Assembly: GCF_009380165.1 (NCBI RefSeq)
Contig: NZ_WHUF01000002.1
Coordinates: forward strand, 1,090,394-1,154,393
Length of the DNA: 64,000 nt
From: Rugamonas rivuli
GTDB lineage: Bacteria > Pseudomonadota > Gammaproteobacteria > Burkholderiales > Burkholderiaceae_D
Reading direction: 5' to 3'
Notes under the pieces: generated by a model
Databases searched by the model: none
What the model was told of the DNA's origin: nothing
Seen by the model: only the letters and a program-made list of their open reading frames with translations
Made by a program: the position numbers and the translations under genes
Shown here: piece after piece, positions 30,601-39,463 of the stretch
How the letters are laid out: every line of letters begins with the position of its first letter
How positions within the stretch are numbered: the first letter of the stretch is position 1

Positions 30601-31053
30601 ACGGACAAGCAGGGCAAGCCGCGTGGCGATAAATTGATCGCCATGTGGCTGCGCCAGCTGGCGGTGGCGGCGGCCGGCATGCCGGTGGCGGGCTTCCTGG
30701 TGGCGCGCGACGCCATCGTCAGCATGAAGCCGCTGGCGCAGGCCGAGGCGCAGGAAGCCTTGCGCGAACTGGTCTGCCTGTGGCGCGACGGCATGAACCG
30801 CCCGCTGCCGACGGCCTGCAAGACCGCGCTGGCGCTAGCGCAGGGCGGCGATCCGCGCGCCGTGTACGACGGCGGCTTCGAAGTCTCCGGCGAGAACGAT
30901 GACCTGTGTCTGGCCCGCCTGTGGCCGGACTTTGCGGCGCTGAGCGCCGAACCGGATTTTGCCGATGTTTCGCAGGCGCTGTATGGCCCGCTGGCGGACT
31001 GGCTGGAACACTACATCACGATAGATACCATCGACGGCGAGGACGCAGCATGA
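27643..31053 (+). CDS. recC: Exodeoxyribonuclease V subunit gamma (RecC)
   Basis: 1136 residues, the normal size for RecC. The inactivated helicase fold is recognisable through LILHGNQMEQL at the N-terminus, VQSNGVAEWLKIALAE, LPRRIVIFGVSALP, VVVMVPDIDTF, and CLLGMNDGDFPRR in the middle. The C-terminal inactive nuclease-like region begins around LSTLTNFMRQPVRFFFRQRLG. RecC recognises Chi in the RecBCD complex, which repairs double-strand breaks and degrades foreign linear DNA. The stop overlaps the recB start (ATGA). Confidence 0.95.
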   Translation: MHSSITPGLLILHGNQMEQLRAAVFQWLRNHPLGALESETVLVQSNGVAEWLKIALAEEMRVCAATRVALPARFLWETYRGMLGRDRVPVRSAFDKGPLTWRLMRLLPTLLADPVFTPLRHFLADGEAERRLQLAERLADLFDQYQVYRADWLADWAQGRDQMRNARNEVQPLPEDQRWQGQLWRAVIADVEPHERELGRATVHTEFVRVCAAGEQPLGRLPRRIVIFGVSALPYQSLQALASLARYTQVLLAVPNPCQFYWGDIIEGRDLLRSAHRRQQLRNGQDLGAIPLEELHAHSHPLLASWGRQGRDFIRMLDEFDEASAAAAAASDGEDMAPLRIDLFSDGEGDTLLSQVQAAIRDLLPLSEHPQIPPADDDRSIEFHITHSVQREVEVLHDQLLAMFADGSGLRPRDVVVMVPDIDTFTAAIHAVFAQHRRSDPRYIPFEIGDVNDRSVNPLLVALEWLLRLPQQRCRQSEVRDLLDVPALAARFGLGEDDLPTLGLWIEGAGVRWGLDTEHRAGLGLGAAGGQNSWLFGVRRMLLGYASGEDAAFAGIEAYGEVGGLDAALAGSLAQLVEALLHWREVLAQSRSPAEWGVQARALLAAFFKASEEGDRLTLAQLDDALNNWLETCEGAQYDEAVPLAVLREAWLGLLDEPTLNHQFVSGGVTFCTLMPMRAVPFRVVCLLGMNDGDFPRRAPKADFDLLAQPGMARPGDRSRRDDDRYLMLEALLAARDKLYISWVGRNVRDNSEQPPSVLVSQLRDYLVNGWQLDPHARTTEHALQPFSRRYFEDGGLLTYAREWREAHGEELADAAAAELPPFDIDDKYRLKLSTLTNFMRQPVRFFFRQRLGVMFGDAALVGEDEEPFSLNALERYLLEDTMLDDGAEAEELHQVYDKMTERAERLAREGVLPIGLIGQQYQHQLVQALVPVRCAWLTLRERYELPADKVPLNLQLAGVQIDDWIDQLRSNGSETVWLAQMSSKVTDKQGKPRGDKLIAMWLRQLAVAAAGMPVAGFLVARDAIVSMKPLAQAEAQEALRELVCLWRDGMNRPLPTACKTALALAQGGDPRAVYDGGFEVSGENDDLCLARLWPDFAALSAEPDFADVSQALYGPLADWLEHYITIDTIDGEDAA

Positions 31054-34000
31054 CCACGAACGCCGCCAATTCACTCGATCCGCTGAGCTTTCCGCTGCAT
31101 GGCTCGCGCCTGATCGAGGCCAGCGCCGGCACGGGCAAGACCTGGACCATCGCCGCGCTGTACGTGCGGCTGGTGCTGGGCCATGGCGACGACAACGCCT
31201 ACCGGCGCCCCTTGCTGCCGGCCGATATCCTGGTGATGACCTTCACCCGCGCCGCCACGCGTGAGCTGTCGAACCGCGTGCGCGAGCGGCTGGTGGAGGC
31301 GGCGGCTTACTTCCGCGGCTATTCGGCGATGGGGCTGGGCGCAGGCAGCGGCGTGCAGCGCGACGACTATCTGGACGCCATCCTCGAATCCTATCCGGGC
31401 CACAGCGAGCAGCAGCAGGCCGCGCACCGCCTGATGCTGGCGGCGGAGACGATGGACGAAGCGGCGATCTTCACCATCGACGCCTGGTGCCAGCGCATGC
31501 TGCGCGAGCACGCGTTCGATAGCGGCAGTCTGTTCGACGAGGAGCTGGTCAGCGACGAGCAAGCCCTGTTCGAGGATGCCGCGCACGATTACTGGCGCCA
31601 GCAGGTCTATCCGCTCAACGCCGTGTCGCTGGAAGCGCTGCTGTCGTGCTGGGGCGACGTGGGCGCGTTGAAGAAGTCCATACGGGAGCTGGTTAAACGC
31701 GCCGACATCATCGGCGACGGCAGCGCGCCCGGCACAGAGTCTTTGGGCGACCTGATCGCCGCCGTTCAGCGCGAGCAGCAGCTGCAACTGGCAGGTCTGA
31801 AGGCCGGCTGGGCGGATCGCGCCAACCGCATGGAACAATGGATCGCCAAGGAACGCGAACTCTCGCCCAAGTGCTTCAACGGGAACAAGATGCGCGCTGA
31901 TTCGCTGGTGGCGTGGTTCAACGGCCTGCGCGCCTGGGCGCAAGACGCCAGCATGGTCATGCCCGACATCTCGGACACCGCCTGGAAGCGCCTGACGCCG
32001 TACGGCCTTGAAGACGCGTTCGCGAAAGGCTACACCGCCGCCATCCCGGACGACTTCGACGCCATCGAGCCGCTGAAGAAAGCGCTGGAGGACATCGAAC
32101 CCCTGTCGCACGCGCTGTACCGCCACGCTGCCGGCGCCGTCGCCAACCGCATGGACGAGCTGAAAAAGCGCAGCCGCCAGTTCGGCTTCGCCGACATGCT
32201 GGACCGCCTGAACGCAGCGCTGCAAGGCGAGAACGCCGCCGCGCTGCGCAAGCGCATCACCGACCAGTACCCGGTGGCGATGGTCGACGAGTTCCAGGAT
32301 ACGGCGCCCAACCAGTACCAGATCTTCAACCTGCTGTACCGCGTGGCGGACAACGATCCCGAGACCGGCTTGTTCCTGATCGGCGATCCGAAACAGTCGA
32401 TCTACGGTTTCCGTGGCGCCGACATCCACAGCTACCTGTCTGCGCGCAAGGCCACAGCCGGCCGCCATTACCAGCTGGGCACCAACTACCGCTCGACCAA
32501 GCCGGTGGTGGACGCCGTCAATCACCTGTTCATGTACGCCGAGGGCGAGCCTGCGCAAGGCGGCTTCGGACGCGGCGCCTTCCGCTTCCGCGACCCCGGC
32601 ACACGCGAGAACCCGCTGCCGTTCGAAGCGGTCGGCGCCAAGGGACGCGGCGAACGCATGGTCAACGCGGCGGGCGATGTGCCGGCGCTGGTCATCGCAT
32701 GCAGCGCCGCGCAGGATTTGAAGGCGGACAGCTACCGCGAATTCTTCGCCTGGCACTGCGCCGAGCATATCGTCGCGCAGCTCAACGACGAACGCGCGGG
32801 CTTCGACGGCCCGAAAGGTTTCGAACGCCTGCAACCGGCCGACATCGCTGTGCTGGTGCGCGACCGCAAGGAAGCCGCCGCCATCCGGCGCGCGCTGCAA
32901 CGGCGCCAAGTCGCCAGCGTCTATTTGTCGGACAAGGATTCCGTCACCGACAGCGAGGAGGCGGCCGATGTGCTGCGCTGGCTATCGGCCGTCGCCAGCC
33001 CGCTGGACGGTGCGCTGGCGCGCGCCGCCTTCGCCACCCGCACCACCGGCCTGCCGCTGGCGGAACTGGCGTTGCTGTCGTCGGACGAACTGGCGTGGGA
33101 GGAGCGCGTCGAACAACTGAAGGCGCTGCACATCGTGTGGCAGCGGCAGGGCGTGCTGGCCATGCTGCGCCGCTTTATCCACGAACTGAAACTGCCGGCG
33201 GCCTTGCTGCAACAGCCGGGTGGCGAACGGCGCCTGACCAATCTGCTGCATCTGGCGGAGCTGCTGCAATCGGCCAGCCGCCAGTTGGACGGCGAACAGG
33301 CGCTGATACGCTGGCTCGCCGAGCAGATCGAAGGCGGCGAGGGCGCGGGCGATGAGCGGGTGCTGCGTTTGGAAAGCGATGCGGAACTGGTGAAGGTCGT
33401 CACCGTCCACAAATCGAAAGGCCTGGAGTATCCGCTGGTGTATCTGCCGTTTGCCGTCACGGCGCGCAAGGTGGAGCGCCGTAACCGCAGCTTCTTCGAG
33501 TTCAGCGACGAAGACGGCGTGCGCCAGATCGACATGGCGCTGACCGACACCGCGATGGAACTGGTGGAGCGCGCGCGCCTGCAGGAAGACCTGCGCCTGC
33601 TGTACGTGGCGCTGACGCGTGCGCGCCACTTCCTGTGGCTGGGCGTGACGGCGCTGGCCGCACGCAAGGCGGGTGACAACACGCTGCACGAATCGGCGCT
33701 GGGTTATCTGCTGACCGGCGGCGAAGCGCTGCCGTCGGACCTGATGATGGAACGCTGGGAGCATGCCTGCAAAGGCTGCGACGGCATCAGCATCGAGACG
33801 CTGGACATGGCGATGCAGCAGTTCACGCGCCTGAGCCGCATCGAACAACGCCCGCCGTTGCTGGAGCCCCAGCATTATGCGGGGCGCTTCGAGCGTGATT
33901 GGTCGGTGGGCAGTTTCAGCTCGCTGGCGCGGCGCACCGGGCCGACCGGCACCATCGGCAGTGGCGGTCCCGCCTTGCCGGTGCCACGTGACGGTCTTCA

Positions 34001-34811
34001 AGAGAACCTGCTGGAAGGCGCCGGCATGCCGTCCCTCGCGCTGCCGACACGCGTGGAAGACGCGCCGTGGCATCGCTTTCCGCGTGGCTCGGTGCCGGGT
34101 AACTTCCTGCACGAGCAGCTGGAGTGGATGGGGCAGGAGGGCTTTGCCATCGTCGATCACGAGCACTTCGAATCGCGCCTGACGCGGCGCGTGGAGCGTG
34201 CCGGCTGGGGCAACCGCCTGGAGGACACGCTGGCGTGGCTGCGCGAGATCGCCGGCACCACCTTGCCGCATCTGGAGGCGCCGCTGAGCGCCATCGCCTC
34301 GCCGCTGCCGGAGATGGAGTTCTGGTTCCCCAGCGAGCGCCTGAGCACTGGCGCGCTGGATGGCCTGTGCGCCCGATTCCTGCTGGGCGGTGCGGCGCGG
34401 CCCGCGCTGCCGGAACGCCAGTTGCACGGCATGCTGAAAGGCTTCGCCGACCTGGTGTTCGAGCACGAAGGCCGGTTCTGGGTGCTGGACTATAAGTCGA
34501 ACGCGCTGGGCGCCGGCGACGCCGCCTATCACCAGCCGGCGCTGGTGGCGGCCATGGCCGAGCACCGCTACGACATCCAGGGCGCGATCTACATGCTGGC
34601 GCTGCACCGCCTGCTGCAAAGCCGCCTGGGCGAGCAGTACGATCCGGCCGAGCATCTAGGCGGCGCGATTTTCCTGTTCCTGCGCGGTATTGCGAATCCG
34701 CAAACGCGCGGTTGTTACCTGATAGAACCCAATCCCGAGCTGCTGGCCGGACTGGACCGGTTGCTGGATGAGTCCGGCGTAGCGCAAGCAGAGGCACCGC
34801 ATGAGTATTGA
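31050..34811 (+). CDS. recB: Exodeoxyribonuclease V subunit beta (RecB)
   Basis: 1253 residues from ATG 31050, which overlaps the recC stop by four bases; the frame is open further upstream but that part is recC in another frame. The N-terminus carries the Walker A motif EASAGTGKT (23-31), followed by FTRAATRELS. Superfamily 1 helicase motifs VDEFQDTAPNQYQIF, IGDPKQSIYGFRGAD, TVHKSKGLEYPLVY and LLYVALTRARH follow. The C-terminal PD-(D/E)xK nuclease is intact: KGFADLVFEHEGRFWVLDYKSN. RecB is the 3'-5' motor and the only nuclease of RecBCD. Its end overlaps recD by 11 bp. Confidence 0.96.
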   Translation: MTTNAANSLDPLSFPLHGSRLIEASAGTGKTWTIAALYVRLVLGHGDDNAYRRPLLPADILVMTFTRAATRELSNRVRERLVEAAAYFRGYSAMGLGAGSGVQRDDYLDAILESYPGHSEQQQAAHRLMLAAETMDEAAIFTIDAWCQRMLREHAFDSGSLFDEELVSDEQALFEDAAHDYWRQQVYPLNAVSLEALLSCWGDVGALKKSIRELVKRADIIGDGSAPGTESLGDLIAAVQREQQLQLAGLKAGWADRANRMEQWIAKERELSPKCFNGNKMRADSLVAWFNGLRAWAQDASMVMPDISDTAWKRLTPYGLEDAFAKGYTAAIPDDFDAIEPLKKALEDIEPLSHALYRHAAGAVANRMDELKKRSRQFGFADMLDRLNAALQGENAAALRKRITDQYPVAMVDEFQDTAPNQYQIFNLLYRVADNDPETGLFLIGDPKQSIYGFRGADIHSYLSARKATAGRHYQLGTNYRSTKPVVDAVNHLFMYAEGEPAQGGFGRGAFRFRDPGTRENPLPFEAVGAKGRGERMVNAAGDVPALVIACSAAQDLKADSYREFFAWHCAEHIVAQLNDERAGFDGPKGFERLQPADIAVLVRDRKEAAAIRRALQRRQVASVYLSDKDSVTDSEEAADVLRWLSAVASPLDGALARAAFATRTTGLPLAELALLSSDELAWEERVEQLKALHIVWQRQGVLAMLRRFIHELKLPAALLQQPGGERRLTNLLHLAELLQSASRQLDGEQALIRWLAEQIEGGEGAGDERVLRLESDAELVKVVTVHKSKGLEYPLVYLPFAVTARKVERRNRSFFEFSDEDGVRQIDMALTDTAMELVERARLQEDLRLLYVALTRARHFLWLGVTALAARKAGDNTLHESALGYLLTGGEALPSDLMMERWEHACKGCDGISIETLDMAMQQFTRLSRIEQRPPLLEPQHYAGRFERDWSVGSFSSLARRTGPTGTIGSGGPALPVPRDGLQENLLEGAGMPSLALPTRVEDAPWHRFPRGSVPGNFLHEQLEWMGQEGFAIVDHEHFESRLTRRVERAGWGNRLEDTLAWLREIAGTTLPHLEAPLSAIASPLPEMEFWFPSERLSTGALDGLCARFLLGGAARPALPERQLHGMLKGFADLVFEHEGRFWVLDYKSNALGAGDAAYHQPALVAAMAEHRYDIQGAIYMLALHRLLQSRLGEQYDPAEHLGGAIFLFLRGIANPQTRGCYLIEPNPELLAGLDRLLDESGVAQAEAPHEY

Positions 34812-36777
34812 AACGTCCGCAGCCCTGTTCGAGCAGGTCGATGCCTTGACCGAAAACGGCCAGTTGCGCCGCCTGAGCGGTGCGTTTGCGCGCTTTATCG
34901 CCTCGGTTGGTGCCAGTTCGCCGCAATTGATGGTGGCTTGCGTGCTGTTGTCTGAACTTGAGGGGCGCGGCCACAGTTGTTTGATGCTGGATGAGCTGGC
35001 TGACGATCCGTCCGGCCAGCTGGGCTGGACCGGCGAGGAATGGCGCGCGTTGCGTGCCGCCGCAGGCGTCTGGCCGAAGAACGCCTCCGCGTGGCGGGCG
35101 CTGCTGGCGGGATGCGACCAGGTGTGGCCGGTGGGCGACCTGGATTTCCAGCAACCGCTGGTGCTGGACGGCGAGCGGCTTTACCTGCGGCGCTATTGGC
35201 GTGACGAAACTTTGGTCGCCGAAGCCGTGCGCGGCCGTGCTCTGGGCGGCGTGATCGCCGTCGACGAGGACGCCAGCACCGCCGACGTGCGGCACTGGCT
35301 CGATGTGCTGTTCCCGCACGCAGCACGCGGCGGCGGCCCAGATTGGCAGAAGATCGCCTGCGCGGTCGCCATGCGCGGCAAGCTCGGCATCATCACTGGC
35401 GGCCCCGGCACCGGCAAGACCTACACTGTGGCGCGGCTGCTGGCTTTGTTGTTCGCCACCGCCGGCGTGCGCCAGTCCGGCTTGCGCGTGGCGCTGGCCG
35501 CGCCGACCGGCAAGGCGGCGGCCCGACTTAAGCAATCGATTGATTCAGCGCTCGACGATCTGGCGGAAAAAGTCGGCGCGGCGCTGCCGTTGCACGAACT
35601 GGCCGCCCGCATGGGTGCGGCGCGTACGCTGCACAGTCTGCTTGGCGCGCGTCCTGGCACGCGTGCTTTCCAGCACAACGCCGGCAATCAGCTGGAGGTG
35701 GACGTGTTGATTGTTGATGAGGCGTCAATGATCCACCTGGAAATGATGTCCGCGCTGCTGGCCGCCTTGCCGAGCACGGCCACTCTTATCTTGCTTGGCG
35801 ACAAGGATCAACTGGCTTCGGTGGAGGCTGGCGCCGTGTTGGGCGACCTGTGCCACAACGCCGAGGCGGGCGCCTACGAATCGGAAACCTTGTCATACGT
35901 GCAATCAAGCACCGGCCAGCAGATTCCGGAAAGCTACGCCGGCAACGGCGGCCCCATCGCCCAGCAGACCGTGATGCTGCGTGAAAGTCGCCGTTTCGGC
36001 GGTCCGATCGGCGCGCTGGCGCTGGCTGTGAATGCCGGAAATGCTGCCGCATCGTTACAAGTATTGCGTGACGGTACGGATGGCAAGGTCGCCTGGATCG
36101 ATCCGGCCCAGCCTTCCGACCTGTTGCAACTGGCCTTGGCGGGCCGGTCGGGGGCGGCCGGCGGCTACCAGGCTTATCTGAAAATGATCAAATCCGGAGC
36201 CCCGGAAGGCGATGAGATCGTACATCTTGCCTGGGTGAAATCCGTGCTGAACAGCTTCGAAACCTTCCGGATTTTGTGCGCGGTGCGCGAAGGCGAGTGG
36301 GGTGTTGCTGGATTGAATGATGTCATCGAACAAAGATTGCAGACGGCCGGTTTGCTGCGGCGTAGCGGCGAATGGTACATCGGCCGGCCGGTGATGGTGA
36401 CGCGCAACGATTACGGCAGCGGCGTTTTCAACGGCGATATCGGCCTGACTTTGCCCGATCCGGCGCGTCCCGGAGCCTTACGGGTGTACTTCTCGGAAGG
36501 TGACAAAGTGCGCAGTGTTCTTGCCACACGGCTAAGAAATGTCGAAACCGCGTTTGCGATGACGGTGCATAAATCACAAGGTTCCGAGTTCCAACACACG
36601 GTGCTGGTGTTGCCACGGGACAGCGGCGGCATGCTGGCGCGTGAGCTCATTTACACCGGCATCACGCGCGCGCGCGACTACTTCACGTTACTAACGCCGA
36701 ACGGCCAGGTGCTGCTCGACGCCATCGCCCAGCGCACCCTGCGCGCCAGCGGCCTGCGTACGCTGCTCGGCAACTAA
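34801..36777 (+). CDS. recD: Exodeoxyribonuclease V subunit alpha (RecD)
   Basis: 658 residues. ATG 34801 lies inside the last codons of recB (11-bp overlap). The N-terminal domain that contacts RecC/RecB is followed by Walker A GGPGTGKT (200-207), AAPTGKAAARLK, the motif II region VDVLIVDEASMIHLEM, LLGDKDQLASVEAGAVLGDL, and the C-terminal motif FAMTVHKSQGSEFQH, then TGITRARDYFTL. RecD is the 5'-3' fast helicase of the complex. Third gene of the recCBD operon; no U-tract terminator follows, only a hairpin at 36798-36820. Confidence 0.95.
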   Translation: MSIETSAALFEQVDALTENGQLRRLSGAFARFIASVGASSPQLMVACVLLSELEGRGHSCLMLDELADDPSGQLGWTGEEWRALRAAAGVWPKNASAWRALLAGCDQVWPVGDLDFQQPLVLDGERLYLRRYWRDETLVAEAVRGRALGGVIAVDEDASTADVRHWLDVLFPHAARGGGPDWQKIACAVAMRGKLGIITGGPGTGKTYTVARLLALLFATAGVRQSGLRVALAAPTGKAAARLKQSIDSALDDLAEKVGAALPLHELAARMGAARTLHSLLGARPGTRAFQHNAGNQLEVDVLIVDEASMIHLEMMSALLAALPSTATLILLGDKDQLASVEAGAVLGDLCHNAEAGAYESETLSYVQSSTGQQIPESYAGNGGPIAQQTVMLRESRRFGGPIGALALAVNAGNAAASLQVLRDGTDGKVAWIDPAQPSDLLQLALAGRSGAAGGYQAYLKMIKSGAPEGDEIVHLAWVKSVLNSFETFRILCAVREGEWGVAGLNDVIEQRLQTAGLLRRSGEWYIGRPVMVTRNDYGSGVFNGDIGLTLPDPARPGALRVYFSEGDKVRSVLATRLRNVETAFAMTVHKSQGSEFQHTVLVLPRDSGGMLARELIYTGITRARDYFTLLTPNGQVLLDAIAQRTLRASGLRTLLGN

Positions 36778-36797
36778 TCCCCCCGATTTCCCTCTGC

Positions 36798-36820
36798 ACG
36801 ATGCCCTTCCAAGGCATCGT
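36798..36820. repeat. 8-bp-arm inverted repeat after recD
   Basis: ACGATGCC (36798-36805) and GGCATCGT (36813-36820) are exact complements around a 7-base loop, 20 bp after the recD stop. No T run follows, so a rho-independent terminator is not supported. It may instead stabilise the recCBD mRNA 3' end. Confidence 0.35.
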
Positions 36821-36878
36821 CATAGCTAAATCAAGCTAAAAATTGGCTTAAAAACACCAGAATCTGGTTTGTAGAGGC

Positions 36879-36904
36879 AAAAAAAACCGGACCCTCGGGT
36901 CCGG
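36879..36904 (-). terminator. Intrinsic terminator after the penicillin-binding protein gene
   Basis: CCGGACCC and GGGTCCGG (36887-36904) form a tight stem. On the minus strand the stem is followed by eight T residues (the A run at 36879-36886). It lies about 26 bp past the stop of the minus-strand endopeptidase gene. Confidence 0.85.
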
Positions 36905-36930
36905 CTATTGGCTCGCGGCGCTGAAAAAAA

Positions 36931-37803
36931 TCAGGCGGCGCGGCGGTGGCGCTTGGCTGGTTTGGCGGCTTTCTTGTGACGGGTGACGGAAGCCTTCATG
37001 ACTTTTGGTTCCCCATCCGGGCCTGCGACGAAGCGGCGAATATTGAATGCATCCATCAAGCGAGCCGAGTTGGCCTTGGCGTTGAGCAACACCAAAGTAG
37101 CGTTCTTGCCTGCCGACTTGAAGCGCATGATGAGGCAGCGGCCGGCTTCTTCGGTGTAGCCGGTTTTGGACAGGCCGACGTCCCAACCCTTGGCACCGAC
37201 CAGGCGGTTGGTGTTGTGGTACTCGACCTGGCGGCCTTTGATATTGATCACATCCTTGGTGTCGGTGGTGATGCGGCGGATGTCCGGATAAGCCGATGCG
37301 GCGGTTGCCATTTTGACCAGATCGGTCGCGGTCGAGCGGTTGTTCGGCGACAGGCCGGTCGGTTCTTCGATCACGGTCTGGGTCAGGCCCAGTGCCTTGA
37401 TCTTGGCATTGACCGCCAATTTGAACGCAGCAGGGCCGCCCGGATAGGTGCGCGCCAGCGACGCGGCAGCACGGTTGTCTGACGACATCAATGCAAGCTG
37501 CAGCGCGTCGCGGCGGGCCAGTTCGGCGCCGACCGGCACCCGCGAGGTGCTGTGCTTGAGCATGTCCACGTCGGTTTTATCGATGCTGATGGGGGCATCC
37601 ATGTCCGGCTTGGAATCGAGCACCACCATCGCGGTCATCAGCTTGGTCAGCGAGGCGATCGGTACTTGAACGTTGGAATTCTTTTCGAGCAGCACTTTGC
37701 CGGTGCCGTCTTCGACGACCAGCACCGACTGCGAGCCGAGCGGTACCGCGAGCGCAGCCACGGTAAACGAACTCAGCAATACAGCGACAATTTTCTTGAG
37801 CAT
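36931..37803 (-). CDS. D-alanyl-D-alanine endopeptidase / PBP7-type peptidase
   Basis: 290 residues. Signal peptide (MLKKIVAVLLSSFTVAALAVPLG) and all three serine-peptidase S11 motifs are present: SLTKL (SxxK), SSDNRAA (SxN) and SKTGYT (KTG). The protein is short and ends in a highly basic tail (KKAAKPAKRHRR), lacking the membrane-anchoring amphipathic helix of DacA/DacC. This fits the soluble PBP7/PbpG class, which cleaves D-Ala-DAP cross-links in peptidoglycan. Acts in the periplasm. Monocistronic, with its own terminator. Confidence 0.9.
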   Translation of the reverse strand: MLKKIVAVLLSSFTVAALAVPLGSQSVLVVEDGTGKVLLEKNSNVQVPIASLTKLMTAMVVLDSKPDMDAPISIDKTDVDMLKHSTSRVPVGAELARRDALQLALMSSDNRAAASLARTYPGGPAAFKLAVNAKIKALGLTQTVIEEPTGLSPNNRSTATDLVKMATAASAYPDIRRITTDTKDVINIKGRQVEYHNTNRLVGAKGWDVGLSKTGYTEEAGRCLIMRFKSAGKNATLVLLNAKANSARLMDAFNIRRFVAGPDGEPKVMKASVTRHKKAAKPAKRHRRAA

Positions 37804-37969
37804 GTTAGGTATTCTAGGGAGAGAGGAGTGTATCGGGTGTCAAAGGTTGACACAGCGCAGTGCTGATCTAGCTATGCGGCAATATTTCCTGAGGATAGAA
37901 GATAACATTAAAGTGGTTTCTCGTCTATTGAATGTAACTCCACGATTCCATTTATTTTGTATCTCTTAG

Positions 37970-38006
37970 TACGGGGTCAAGTCTGACATTCGGACACGGC
38001 CCCGTA
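37970..38006. repeat. REP-like palindromic element
   Basis: TACGGGG (37970-37976) and CCCCGTA (38000-38006) are exact complements. Between them sits an imperfect inner pair, TGACATTCGGACA-like. A GC-rich palindrome between two genes, next to a terminator, is typical of repetitive extragenic palindromes in this bacterial family. Only one copy was noticed in this window, so its repetitive nature is an inference. Confidence 0.45.
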
Positions 38007-38007
38007 T

Positions 38008-38042
38008 AAAAAAAGCCCTGAGACGGGATGGCTCAGGGCTTT
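38008..38042 (-). terminator. Intrinsic terminator after the Mop protein gene
   Basis: AGCCCTGAG (38014-38022) and CTCAGGGCT (38032-38040) form a 9-bp stem. On the minus strand a seven-T run follows. It serves the small molybdopterin-binding protein gene that ends at 38080. Confidence 0.82.
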
Positions 38043-38079
38043 GCGTGGCCGCCAGCGGGCGGTGCTCAGTTGCTGTCGA

Positions 38080-38304
38080 TCAGTTGCTGCTGATCTTGGC
38101 GATTGAGACTTCGGTGGATTTCACCAGGGCAATCACTTCGCTGCCGACCTTCAAATCCAGGTCATGAATGGAACGCGAGGTGATCACCGAGGTGACGATG
38201 CCGTGCTGGGTTTCCACATCGACTTCCGAAACGACCGGCCCAAAGATGATTTCCTTGATTTTGCCGCGGAACTGGTTACGTACGTTAATTTCAGAAATGG
38301 CCAT
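38080..38304 (-). CDS. Mop/TOBE-domain oxyanion-binding protein (molbindin-like)
   Basis: 74 residues forming a single Mop domain: it begins MAISEINVRNQFRGKI, and has VVSEVDV and ITSRSIHDLDLKVGSEVIALVKST, the usual C-terminal pattern of molbindins and of ModE/ModC TOBE domains. Such proteins assemble as hexamers that bind and store molybdate. The start is supported by the conserved N-terminus. It lies about 80 bp downstream of a sulfate-type binding protein gene on the same strand, so the two may be co-regulated in oxyanion uptake. A terminator follows. Confidence 0.88.
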   Translation of the reverse strand: MAISEINVRNQFRGKIKEIIFGPVVSEVDVETQHGIVTSVITSRSIHDLDLKVGSEVIALVKSTEVSIAKISSN

Positions 38305-38386
38305 CGTGCTTCCTTTGTCTGGTTGATACTACATGGTCAGATTAAGGGTAGTCAGGCCGTTTGCAAACGAATCGATACGTATATCC

Positions 38387-39409
38387 TTATTTGGTCTGGT
38401 AGATCTTGTCGAATTCGCCGCCGTCGTCAAAATGCTTCTTCTGCGCCGATTTCCAGCCGCCGAAGACGTCATCTACCGTGAACAGCGTAATCTGGCGGAA
38501 GTTGGCGTTGTACTTCCTGAACGCCGCCTCGGAGCGCGGACGGAAGTAGTGCTTGGCGATGATGTCCTGCGCCTGCTCGGTGTACAGGAAGTTCAGGTAA
38601 GCGGTCGCCTGCTTGCGGGTGCCGCGACGGTCCACCACCTTGTCGACCACCGCCACCGGCGATTCGGCCAGCACCGACGCCGACGGGTAGACCACTTCGA
38701 AGTTGTTGCCGAACTCGGCACGCACCAGGTTCACTTCGTTCTCGAACGTCACCAGCACGTCGCCGATCTCGCGCTGGGTGAAGGTGGTGGTGGCGCCGCG
38801 TCCGCCGCCGTCCAGCACCGGCACGTTCTTGAAGATGCGGGTGACAAGGTCGCGCGCCTGCGCTTCGGTGCCGCCTTTTTTCAGCACCGAGCCCCAGGCC
38901 GCCAGGTAGGTGTAGCGGCCGTTGCCGGAGGTCTTGGGATTCGGCACGATGACTTTGACGCCAGGCTTGGCCAGGTCGGCCCAGTCCTTGATGTGCTGCG
39001 GATTGCCCTTGCGGACCAGGTAGATCAGCGTCGAATAGAAGGGCGCGGCGTTGTGCGGGAACTTCTTGGCCCAATCCTGTGTCACCAGGCCCTTGTCGGC
39101 CAACATGTCGATGTCGTTCGCCTGGTTCATCGTGACAACCGCCGCTTCCATGCCGTCCGCCACCGAGCGGGCCTGCTTGGACGAGCCGCCGTGCGATTGG
39201 TTGATGTTGACGGTTTCGCCGGTGGTCTTCTTCCAGTCGGCCTCGAAGACCGGGTTGATGTCCTTGAACAGCTCGCGCGCGACGTCATAGGAGGCGTTCA
39301 GCAGCACGGTTTCTGCGGCGTCCGCCTGCAACGGCAAGCCCAGCATGGCGGCCGACGCGGCCAGGAAGGACGAGATAATCAGGCGGCGGGCAGGTTTTTT
39401 GTTGGTCAT
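38387..39409 (-). CDS. sbp: Sulfate/thiosulfate ABC transporter substrate-binding protein
   Basis: 340 residues with a signal peptide (basic KKPARR start, hydrophobic run, cleavage near ADAAE). The mature start LLNASYDVARELFKDINPVF and the segments NQSHGGSSKQARSV, NPKTSGNGRYTYLAAWG and VYPSASVLAESPVAVVDKVVD are typical of Sbp/CysP periplasmic sulfate receptors. No permease or ATPase genes are beside it, so the transporter must be encoded elsewhere. An inverted repeat 55 bp upstream could be a regulator site. Another group-VI oxyanion is a possible ligand given the neighbouring Mop gene. Confidence 0.9.
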   Translation of the reverse strand: MTNKKPARRLIISSFLAASAAMLGLPLQADAAETVLLNASYDVARELFKDINPVFEADWKKTTGETVNINQSHGGSSKQARSVADGMEAAVVTMNQANDIDMLADKGLVTQDWAKKFPHNAAPFYSTLIYLVRKGNPQHIKDWADLAKPGVKVIVPNPKTSGNGRYTYLAAWGSVLKKGGTEAQARDLVTRIFKNVPVLDGGGRGATTTFTQREIGDVLVTFENEVNLVRAEFGNNFEVVYPSASVLAESPVAVVDKVVDRRGTRKQATAYLNFLYTEQAQDIIAKHYFRPRSEAAFRKYNANFRQITLFTVDDVFGGWKSAQKKHFDDGGEFDKIYQTK

Positions 39410-39463
39410 AATGAGCTTTCGTAATAACAGACGCCCATGGTGTAAAATTTCGCCCGGAAAAGA

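Noticed and set aside
30906..31049. Extended N-terminus for recB
   Set aside because: This part overlaps recC in another frame; ATG 31050 overlapping the recC stop and the Walker A spacing fix the start.
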